Source: Actinomyces oris (GTDB taxonomy: Bacteria; Actinomycetota; Actinomycetes; Actinomycetales; Actinomycetaceae). From it: a stretch of 64,000 nucleotides of DNA. Shown piece by piece: positions 1 through 6,939 of this stretch. The stretch spans positions 1 to 64,000 of the forward strand of contig NZ_MSGO01000041.1 of NCBI RefSeq assembly GCF_001929375.1. Direction: 5' to 3'. Made by a program: the position numbers and the translations under genes. Each line of letters begins with the position of its first letter. The stretch's first letter is position 1. Below the pieces are notes generated by a model. The model was not told the origin of the DNA and did not search any database. It saw nothing but the letters and a program-made list of their open reading frames with translations.

Positions 1-55
1 GTCGAGGTCTCTCAGGTGGCGTGTGTAGCAGCTCCCATCATCGAGGGACCTCGAC
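1..55. repeat. Inverted repeat, 13-bp arms, at the window edge
   Basis: Positions 1-13 pair with 43-55; the arms are perfect except for one G-T pair, and the loop is 29 nt. No U-tract follows. It could be a terminator for a gene left of the window or part of a mobile-element end. The left edge is cut off, so neither can be decided. Confidence 0.4.
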
Positions 56-434
56 CCCCACCCAAGCAACGACGCACCCACCCCACCTATGAACTTCAAT
101 AGGCTCCACCTACCACACCCTCAAACACGAAGAGCCTTTTTAGTGATCGACCACTTGCATTACGCAATGCAGCCAGTGTTAGTGATGGACTCTAATCATC
201 TGTTGTATGCAGGATATCTCAAGGGGGTCGCTTTAGGAAGAGGGTCTCCGTGACGTTTCAGGTGTGTCACTCCAATTAGTTTATAGTTCATTCGGTGTAG
301 TATTGACGGGCGTCTAGGTGGTGTGACTCCCTGTGTTGAGGTTAGTATGGGTGGCGGAAGACTTTGAGGTATGCGTGTTTGAGCTGGAGGTGGTAGTTCT
401 TTGGGGGTAACAATGCGTGTGTTGTGTTGTTTGA
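56..434. other. AT-richer intergenic stretch without a recognisable gene
   Basis: No reading frame here shows the strong third-position GC bias seen in the rest of the window. A minus-strand frame from 603 to 196 is open but rich in Pro, Thr, His and Gln and looks like chance. A small hairpin (6-bp arms, 4-nt loop) sits near 155-170. Base composition is visibly lower in GC than the genes after 1.4 kb. Confidence 0.5.
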
Positions 435-1130
435 GTGAGATGTAGTTGCTGGTTTTTAATGGCACTTGGAGGTCTTGAGGTGGATTTGAGTCGGACTGCT
501 GGTGATGGGCAATGCGCGCTATCAAAATCGCCGCAACTTGATGTGTTGTTGGCTGGGTATGCGGTGCAACGCGCGGAATGTTCTGCCATGTATGGGACTT
601 CAACTAGTATGTTGGGTTTGATTGTCGGGACCATGGGGTTTGTTGTTGCGTTTGTTAGCGACCTCAAGGAAGTGTCGCCAATATGGTTGGCCCTGTTATC
701 AATTCTGCCATGGGGTATGTTGTCCTATCATTCTGTCCTCATTGGGGTGAACGCAGGACATTCTTATGTCTGTGAGGTTTATGAGCGTATCCTCGCTGAA
801 GTAGCGCCTGATGGGATCGTGTATCGTGAGAAAAGAGGAGGTGAAAGGGTGATTCTGGGTGTTACGGTCGGGGAGAGGATTTTAGACTACAGGCGGGCGT
901 CGATTTCTAGGCTGGCGGCTGTAGTGTATGCATATACGACGAAGTTCGTTCTCCCTATCTTATATTCTTCTGCTATTTTGGTTGCACTTCGTGAAGTGAG
1001 TTATTTTTGGTTCGTTTTCTCTGTGGTTGCCGTCATGGCTGGGGTGACCGTTGTTGCGATTAATGAGCTCAAGAATGCTGGCCGCTCGGAGGTTAAAGAA
1101 ATTGGCAGAGCGTTGAGGCTGTCAAATTAG
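435..1130 (+). CDS. Hypothetical membrane protein, four predicted TM segments
   Basis: I do not recognise a characterised family. The start is GTG 435 or, as likely, ATG 459 (MALGGLEVDL). After a roughly 45-residue soluble N-terminus there are two closely spaced hydrophobic segments (about residues 58-75 and 82-102), then a charged stretch of about 60 residues, then two more segments (about 165-185 and 190-208). This 2+2 layout, with a basic and acidic middle, resembles a common group of small actinobacterial integral membrane proteins of unknown role, and loosely the 2-TM SLATT effectors, but I see no diagnostic motif. Codon use is much less GC-biased than in every other gene of the window (many TTT, ATT, GTT, TTG). 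That suggests recent acquisition. No partner gene is visible on its right; the left side is outside the window. Confidence 0.6.
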   Translation: MRCSCWFLMALGGLEVDLSRTAGDGQCALSKSPQLDVLLAGYAVQRAECSAMYGTSTSMLGLIVGTMGFVVAFVSDLKEVSPIWLALLSILPWGMLSYHSVLIGVNAGHSYVCEVYERILAEVAPDGIVYREKRGGERVILGVTVGERILDYRRASISRLAAVVYAYTTKFVLPILYSSAILVALREVSYFWFVFSVVAVMAGVTVVAINELKNAGRSEVKEIGRALRLSN

Positions 1131-1418
1131 TTTTCGCTGGGTCGATATGTTGTCCATTTGGTGTTCGTAAACTTCTTGCGAGGTTGAGGTCTATTGATGA
1201 TTTGTGTGGTCTTCCACTGCTAGCACAGAAGATGTCTAGGTGCGATTAAAATTATTGGTTTTCATTGAATGTTCGGGTTGCTTTCGGTAAAGGGTGAGTC
1301 TCGATGGCAGTGGCGTGGGTTTGTCGCGTTCGGTGGGTGAATGTTGGCTGCTTGGTCAAGGAGTGTCGTCGCTGAGGTGCCGAACGTGTCGGTGGCCTGG
1401 CCTAGGCTTGGCCTCACG

Positions 1419-4331
1419 ATGAACGCGATGAACTCCCTCTTCGGCGCCCTGCCCATGCCCGGCTCCGGCGGCGCGCCCACCCCGCCGCCTGAGGCCGCGC
1501 TGCCCGCCCTCATCCCCGCCGCAGGCTCCTTCGACGACGACTCCTGGGCCGACGTCGAGGCGCCTGAGGAGGACTGGGGCCCTGAGGACGCCCCGCCGCC
1601 CGAGGACGAGTCCGCCGCAGCCCCCACCTGGGAGGAGCGCCAGGACGAGGTCTCCGCTCTGGTCGCCCGCGCCCAGGCCAATGCCGCCGCGGCCCGCGCC
1701 CGGGCCGACGGCACCGCGCCCTCGGGCCGGCCCTCCGGCCGGTCCTGGGGCGTGACGGTCTCAGACCCGGCCGAGCTGCTCACTGGCCTCAACCCCGCCC
1801 AGGAGGCCGCCGTCACCCACGCAGGCGCCCCCCTGCTCATCATCGCCGGTGCGGGCTCGGGCAAGACCCGGGTCCTGACCCACCGCATCGCCCACCTCAT
1901 CGCCACCGGCCGCGCCCGCCCCGGCGAGATCCTGGCCATCACCTTCACCAACAAGGCCGCCGCCGAGATGCGCGAGCGCGTCACCGCCCTGGTCGGGCCC
2001 GCCGGCGAGCGCATGTGGGTCTCCACCTTCCACTCCGCCTGCGTGCGCATCCTGCGTCGCGAGCACGAGGCCGCCGGCCTGCGCTCCACCTTCTCCATCT
2101 ACGACGCGGCCGACTCCACCCGCCTCATCACCCTCATCGTGCGCGAGCTGGGCATCGACCCCAAGCGCTTCACCCCCAAGACCTTCGCCCACCGCATCTC
2201 CGACCTCAAGAACGAGCTCATCACCCCGGCCCAGTTCGCCGAGCGCGCCGTCACCTCCAACCCTCTCGAACGCCACCTGGCCGAGGTCTACCGCGCCTAC
2301 GCCCAGCGCCTGAGCGCCGCCAACGCCCTGGACTTCGACGACATCATCATGCGCACCGTCGCCCTGCTCCAGACCCGCCCGGCCGTGGCCGAGATGTACC
2401 GGCGCCGCTTCCGCCACATCCTGGTCGACGAGTACCAGGACACCAACCACGCCCAGTACGTCCTCGTGCGCGAGCTCGTCGGCGGCCCCGGCACCTCCGG
2501 GGCAGGCTCGGCCCTGCCCCCGGGGGAGCTCACCGTCGTCGGTGACTCCGACCAGTCCATCTACGCCTTCCGCGGCGCCACCATCCGCAACATCGAGGAG
2601 TTCGAGGAGGACTACCCCTCGGCGCGCACCATCCTGCTGGAGCAGAACTACCGCTCTACCCAGAACATCCTCTCGGCCGCCAACGCCGTCATCTCCCGCA
2701 ACAGCGGCCGGCGCGAGAAGAACCTGTGGACCGCCGCCGGCGACGGCGCCCCCATCACCGGTTACGTCGCCGACTCTGAGCACGACGAGGCCCGTTGGAT
2801 CAGCCAGGAGGTCGACCGCCTGGCCGACGAGCACGGCGTGCGCCCCCGCGACGTCGCCGTCTTCTACCGCACCAACGCTCAGTCCCGCGCCCTCGAAGAG
2901 GCCTTCATGCGCGCCGGCCAGCCCTACAAGGTCATCGGCGGCACCCGCTTCTACGACCGCCGCGAGATCAAGGACGCCATCGCCTACCTGCGCGCCGTCG
3001 ACAACCCCGACGACGACGTCAACCTGCGCCGCATCCTCAACGTCCCCAAGCGCGGCCTGGGGGACAAGGCCGAGGGGGCCCTGGCCGAGCACGCGGCCCG
3101 CTACGCCGTCTCCTTCGGGCAGGCCGTCGCTGACGCCGCCGGAGCCTCCCGCGAGGCTCAGACAGGCGAGACCGAGGAGACCGGCGGGCAGGCCCCCTCC
3201 ACCACCGGGGCCGGCGAGCCGCCCGAGGTCGAGGGCCTGACCACCCGGGCCCGCAACCAGGTGCGCGGCTTCCACGAGCTGCTCACCACCCTGCGCCACA
3301 TGGTCACCGCCGGCGACGGCGTCGCCGACGTCCTCGACTCCGCCCTGGACGCCTCCGGCTACCTCGCCGAGCTGCGCGCCAGCGACGACCCCCAGGACGC
3401 CACCCGCGTGGAGAACCTCGCCGAGCTCCACTCCGTGGCCAGCGACTTCCAGGCCGCCAACCCCGACGGTACCCTGGCCGACTTCCTCGAACGAGTCTCA
3501 CTCGTGGCCGACTCCGACCAGCTCCCGCCCAGCGCCGACCTGGAGGACGAGGACGCCCGGCAGGCCGAGGAGCAGGGCCAGATCACCCTCATGACCGTCC
3601 ACACCGCCAAGGGCCTGGAGTTCCCGGTCGTCTTCGTCACCGGCATGGAGGACGGCACCTTCCCCCACGCCCGCTCCCTGACCGAGGAGACCGAGCTCGC
3701 CGAGGAACGGCGCCTGGCCTACGTGGCCCTCACCCGCGCCCGCGAGCGCCTCTACCTCACTCGCGCCGCCGTGCGCTCGGCCTGGGGAGCCGCCAACGCC
3801 ATGCCCGCCTCCCGCTTCCTCGACGACGTGCCGGACGAGACCATCGACTGGAAGCGCCTGGCCTCCTCCATGGAGGCGCTGCGTGGCGGCGGCACCGGCT
3901 GGGGCAGCAGCTGGGGCGAGGGCGGCTTCGGCTCGGGCGGACGGCGCTCGGGCTCCTCCCGGCAGAGCCCCTACTCCGACGACGATGACTTCGCCCCGCC
4001 CGTGGGCGCAGGCACCAGGCGCTCGGGCAAGCTGGGGCGCGTGGAGACCGCCCAGGACCGGGCCGCCAAGCGCGCCTCCGCCCGCCTCGAGGCCCGCGGC
4101 AAGCAGAACGACTCCTCACCGGCCGGCGGCGCAGGCTCACAGGACCTGCCCGCAGCCGTCGCCGGGCTGAGAACCGGCGACCAGGTGCGCCACGACTCCT
4201 ACGGGGTGGGCACCGTCGTCGGCCTGGAGGGCAAGGGGCGGTCCCTGACCGCCCGCGTCGAGTTCGTCATCGACGGCGCCCCCACCACCAAGCGCCTCAT
4301 CCTGCGCTACGCCCCCGTCGCCAAAATCTGA
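1419..4331 (+). CDS. pcrA: ATP-dependent DNA helicase PcrA/UvrD
   Basis: Superfamily 1A 3'-5' helicase of nucleotide excision repair and replication-fork maintenance, acting in the cytosol. All helicase motifs are present in order: GAGSGKT (I), DEYQDTN (II), GDSDQSIYAFRGA (III), QNYRS (IV), TVHTAKGLEFP (V) and VALTRARERLYL (VI). The C-terminus carries a small Tudor-like domain (GDQVRHDSYGVGTVVGLEGK) as in other PcrA proteins, preceded by a Gly/Ser/Arg-rich linker. The protein is longer than usual: an acidic, Pro/Ala-rich N-terminal extension of about 120 residues precedes the helicase core, and a Gly/Glu/Thr-rich insert interrupts domain 1B/2B near 3150-3240. The frame is open from ATG 1341, but the sequence becomes GC-biased only near 1400, so ATG 1419 or ATG 1428 is preferred. 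It stands alone, with no terminator hairpin visible after it. Confidence 0.95.
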   Translation: MNAMNSLFGALPMPGSGGAPTPPPEAALPALIPAAGSFDDDSWADVEAPEEDWGPEDAPPPEDESAAAPTWEERQDEVSALVARAQANAAAARARADGTAPSGRPSGRSWGVTVSDPAELLTGLNPAQEAAVTHAGAPLLIIAGAGSGKTRVLTHRIAHLIATGRARPGEILAITFTNKAAAEMRERVTALVGPAGERMWVSTFHSACVRILRREHEAAGLRSTFSIYDAADSTRLITLIVRELGIDPKRFTPKTFAHRISDLKNELITPAQFAERAVTSNPLERHLAEVYRAYAQRLSAANALDFDDIIMRTVALLQTRPAVAEMYRRRFRHILVDEYQDTNHAQYVLVRELVGGPGTSGAGSALPPGELTVVGDSDQSIYAFRGATIRNIEEFEEDYPSARTILLEQNYRSTQNILSAANAVISRNSGRREKNLWTAAGDGAPITGYVADSEHDEARWISQEVDRLADEHGVRPRDVAVFYRTNAQSRALEEAFMRAGQPYKVIGGTRFYDRREIKDAIAYLRAVDNPDDDVNLRRILNVPKRGLGDKAEGALAEHAARYAVSFGQAVADAAGASREAQTGETEETGGQAPSTTGAGEPPEVEGLTTRARNQVRGFHELLTTLRHMVTAGDGVADVLDSALDASGYLAELRASDDPQDATRVENLAELHSVASDFQAANPDGTLADFLERVSLVADSDQLPPSADLEDEDARQAEEQGQITLMTVHTAKGLEFPVVFVTGMEDGTFPHARSLTEETELAEERRLAYVALTRARERLYLTRAAVRSAWGAANAMPASRFLDDVPDETIDWKRLASSMEALRGGGTGWGSSWGEGGFGSGGRRSGSSRQSPYSDDDDFAPPVGAGTRRSGKLGRVETAQDRAAKRASARLEARGKQNDSSPAGGAGSQDLPAAVAGLRTGDQVRHDSYGVGTVVGLEGKGRSLTARVEFVIDGAPTTKRLILRYAPVAKI

Positions 4332-4446
4332 CGGAGCCATCCCCCATCAACCTCCCGCGGTATCGGACACCGTGCTGAAGGCAGTGGGCGCCGGTTCCTC
4401 CTGGCGGGGGAGGTGCGGTGACCGGCAGACGGGGAACACTGGGGTC

Positions 4447-5454
4447 ATGAACACCCCGGCCTCCTCTTCGGCGTCATCGGTAGCGCCTCGGGCCTCTCGC
4501 CTTCTGGACCGGCTCGTCCCGGTCAGTCCCCAGTGGCGCATCCCTGCGCGAAAGGCGGAGCGCCTCGGCTGGCTCCAGCTTCTTCTGGGGGTCCTGGTCG
4601 TCGTCGGCGCTCAGATGATCGTCGGGCTGGTGGCGGTGGCGGCTGGACTCGTGCGACTCGGTGCCGGGGGAGGGGCGGCAGCCCGGCCGGGTGCCGCGTT
4701 CATCATCGCGATCAGTGCCGTGCCCCTGGCCCTGCTCGGGTACTGGCTGGTGGTGCGCTTCGTCGGTAGCCGGCCCGTCATCGAGCTGGGCGGGCGCGGG
4801 GCGGCACTGCGCGAGCTCCTGGTCGGCCTGGCCATGGGTGCGCTGCTCATGTGCGCCGTCATCGCGGTACTGGCCCTGCTCGGTTCCTACCACGTGGTGG
4901 ATGTCGGCTGGAGCACGGGGATCCTCGCCGGCCTCCAAGCCGGAATCCTCGCCGGATTCACCGAGGAGATCCTCGTCAGAGGCGTCATGCTGCGCCTCAT
5001 CGAGGGGTGGGTGGGGACCTGGTGGGCGTTGGCCGTCACCGCCGTGTTCTTCGGCGCCGCCCACCTCGGCAACCCTCAAGCCACCATCTTCGGCGCGGTC
5101 GCGATCGCACTGGAGGCGGGGATCCTGCTGGGCGCCTGCTACCTGCTCACCCGGCGCCTGTGGCTGGCGATCGGGGTGCACGCCGCCTGGAACTTCGTCC
5201 AGGGAGGCATCTTCGGCTCCGACATCTCCGGCACCGGGTCGGGACGCGGACTCATCGAGGCCCGCTTCACCGGCCCCGACCTGCTCACCGGCGGAGCCAT
5301 GGGGATCGAGGCCTCCGTCGTCGCGGTCGTGCTGTGCACGGCAGCCGGGCTGGTCATGCTGCTGGCGGTCCGCCGGCGCGGGCTCGTCGTACCGCCCTGC
5401 TGGCGCCGCCCCGTACTGGGGGAAGCCGTCGGCGATGAGCGCAGTGCCGGGTGA
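4447..5454 (+). CDS. CPBP family intramembrane metalloprotease
   Basis: Membrane-embedded CAAX-protease/bacteriocin-processing (CPBP, Abi) family protein with about eight hydrophobic segments. The three family motifs are present: EEILVRG (EExxxR), FGAAH (FxxxH) and HAAWN (HxxxN), which form the metal site in this family. ATG 4447 is preferred over an in-frame upstream GTG at 4372 because the extra 25 residues are Arg/Gly-rich and not hydrophobic. It is convergent with the nitroreductase gene, 24 bp away. The substrate is unknown. In Gram-positive bacteria members mature peptides, give bacteriocin self-immunity or process prenylated proteins; nothing nearby identifies a peptide substrate. A second CPBP gene lies at 12320-13186 in mirror orientation. 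Confidence 0.85.
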   Translation: MNTPASSSASSVAPRASRLLDRLVPVSPQWRIPARKAERLGWLQLLLGVLVVVGAQMIVGLVAVAAGLVRLGAGGGAAARPGAAFIIAISAVPLALLGYWLVVRFVGSRPVIELGGRGAALRELLVGLAMGALLMCAVIAVLALLGSYHVVDVGWSTGILAGLQAGILAGFTEEILVRGVMLRLIEGWVGTWWALAVTAVFFGAAHLGNPQATIFGAVAIALEAGILLGACYLLTRRLWLAIGVHAAWNFVQGGIFGSDISGTGSGRGLIEARFTGPDLLTGGAMGIEASVVAVVLCTAAGLVMLLAVRRRGLVVPPCWRRPVLGEAVGDERSAG

Positions 5455-5478
5455 GCGCTCACCCCGGTCAGGGCCGAG

Positions 5479-6198
5479 TCAGGAACGGGCGGGCACCAGA
5501 CGCACGGGGCGCCGCTCGGCCCGGAAGTCGTTGACGGGGGCCTCGGAGGCGTAGCCCAGGGCGAAGCCCGTGATGAGGCGGTAGTCCGACGGCGCCTCGA
5601 ACTCGGCGTCGAAGGGGCGGCGCCAGGTGGCCAGGACCCCCAGGGGGCAGGAGTCGACGCCGTGGGCCTTGGCGGACAGGAACAGGGTCTGCAGCATGAT
5701 CCCGGCGTCGAGCGCGGCGAAGGGCATGAGACCCTTGTGGACCAGGACGAAACCGATGACCGGGGCGCCGAAGGCCTCACAGTTGCGGCGGGCGGCCGCA
5801 TCACGGGCATCGCGGTCCTTGCGGGCGATACCCATGTGCGCGTACAGCCGGCCGCCGACCGCCTGGGAGTGGGGCAGCAGGTCCGCGGGGTAGGGCGCCC
5901 AGGTCCGGTAGTCGCCGTCGGGAGTCTTGCCGCTCAGAGCCAGGCGGGCCATCGCCCCGCGCTCCTTGTGCTGGACGGGGAGAGTGGCATCGAACTCCTT
6001 GACGTAGGCCGCGCGCAGGCGGTCCGCCTGCTCACCGGTGGCCAGCGCCACCATGAAGGGGCGCGTATTCGACCAGCTCGGCGCCTGGCGGGCATCCTCC
6101 AGGATCTCCTCGATGACCTCAGACGGTACGGGATCGGGCCGGAAGTCCCGCACGGAGTGCCGGGAGGCGGCCAGGTCGGAGAAGGCTTCAGGGTTCAT
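5479..6198 (-). CDS. Nitroreductase family protein
   Basis: FMN-dependent oxidoreductase of the nitroreductase fold, 239 residues. The N-terminal signature RHSVRDF followed by QAPSWSNTRP is the FMN-phosphate-binding loop typical of the family. The C-terminal part has the usual FALGY strand. The reaction (NAD(P)H-dependent reduction of nitro compounds, quinones or flavin) cannot be specified. The start codon ATG at 6198 overlaps the stop of the acetyltransferase gene by four bases (ATGA), so the two are translationally coupled. It is a divergent paralogue of the gene at 11683-12330, sharing RHSVRDF and QAPSW but little else. Confidence 0.85.
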   Translation of the reverse strand: MNPEAFSDLAASRHSVRDFRPDPVPSEVIEEILEDARQAPSWSNTRPFMVALATGEQADRLRAAYVKEFDATLPVQHKERGAMARLALSGKTPDGDYRTWAPYPADLLPHSQAVGGRLYAHMGIARKDRDARDAAARRNCEAFGAPVIGFVLVHKGLMPFAALDAGIMLQTLFLSAKAHGVDSCPLGVLATWRRPFDAEFEAPSDYRLITGFALGYASEAPVNDFRAERRPVRLVPARS

Positions 6199-6860
6199 TG
6201 CGGCGTCTCCTGAGGCGGGTGCTGATGGCGCGGGCCGAAGGTGGAGTCATCGAGCTGACGCAGGACCCGGGCCGGGTTGCCCACTGCCAGGCTGCTGGCG
6301 GGAACGTCCCTGGTGACCACCGAGCCCGCGCCGATGACGCAGTTGTCCCCGATGGTCACGCCGGGGCAGACGATGACCCCGCCGCCCAGCCACACGTTGT
6401 CCCCGATCGTGATGGGGTCGGCCGCCTCCAGGGAGCAGGCGCGCGGCGTCGGCTCCAGGGGGTGTATCGGCGTGAGCAGCTGGACGTTCGGGCCGAGCTG
6501 GCAGTGCACGCCGATACTGATCCGGGCGACGTCGAGCGCCACGAGCCCGTAGTTGGCGAAGGTCCCCTCACCCACGGTGATGTTGTCCCCGTAGTCCACG
6601 CGCACCGGCGGCAGCAGGCGTACCTGGTCACCCAGCCCCGGGATCGCTGAGCGCAGCAGGTCCCAGCAGTCCTCCTCGCCCTCGGCGAAGGCCCGCTCGA
6701 AGCGGTGGAGCATCTTGCGGGCGTGGGCGGCGATCCTGGCGTTGTCCGGGTCGTCGGAGACGTACCAGTCACCGGCGAGCATGCGCTCGCGGTTGGTGCG
6801 CTTATCGCCCACGAAGTAGGGCTCGGCCTCCGGGAAGCGCGGGGTGGGACTCTCACTCAT
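6195..6860 (-). CDS. Sugar O-acetyltransferase, maltose/galactoside type
   Basis: Left-handed beta-helix acetyl-CoA-dependent transferase of the Maa/LacA family, about 221 residues. The N-terminal segment (ERMLAGDWYVSDDPDNARIA) is the Mac domain typical of maltose acetyltransferase. Hexapeptide repeats follow (ITIGDNVWLGGGV, VTIGDNCVIGAG) and the family C-terminal stretch SLAVGNPARVLR. The open frame runs upstream to 7010, but the Mac domain fixes the start at ATG 6860. A TAGGCT hexamer seven bases before that ATG suggests a leaderless transcript of its own. It lies 79 bp downstream of the GH31 glucosidase on the same strand, so acetylation of maltose or glucose that the cell does not use is plausible but not shown. 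Confidence 0.85.
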   Translation of the reverse strand: MSESPTPRFPEAEPYFVGDKRTNRERMLAGDWYVSDDPDNARIAAHARKMLHRFERAFAEGEEDCWDLLRSAIPGLGDQVRLLPPVRVDYGDNITVGEGTFANYGLVALDVARISIGVHCQLGPNVQLLTPIHPLEPTPRACSLEAADPITIGDNVWLGGGVIVCPGVTIGDNCVIGAGSVVTRDVPASSLAVGNPARVLRQLDDSTFGPRHQHPPQETPQ

Positions 6861-6867
6861 ACCCAGC

Positions 6868-6873
6868 AGCCTA
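6868..6873 (-). promoter_or_regulatory. Candidate -10 element (TAGGCT) for leaderless acetyltransferase mRNA
   Basis: The minus-strand hexamer TAGGCT ends seven bases before ATG 6860. There is no Shine-Dalgarno between them and no convincing -35. The same arrangement recurs before four other genes in the window. Confidence 0.45.
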
Positions 6874-6939
6874 GCGGCGGCCCGACACGCCCGTCGGTCC
6901 GTTCGAGCCGACCCGCCGGAGTCGGTGCTCGGAGCCTGT

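Noticed and set aside
176-206. tRNA-like anticodon arm with CTCTAAT loop
   Set aside because: The stem pairs over only four bases with a nine-base loop, and no acceptor, D or T arm can be found around it.
196-603. 135-residue minus-strand frame in the AT-rich island
   Set aside because: Pro/Thr/His/Gln-rich with no start signal, overlapping the membrane-protein gene; no coding bias.
1761-3431. 556-residue minus-strand frame inside pcrA
   Set aside because: Gly/Val/Ala/Asp-biased shadow of the helicase gene, no ribosome-binding site, and no recognisable domain.
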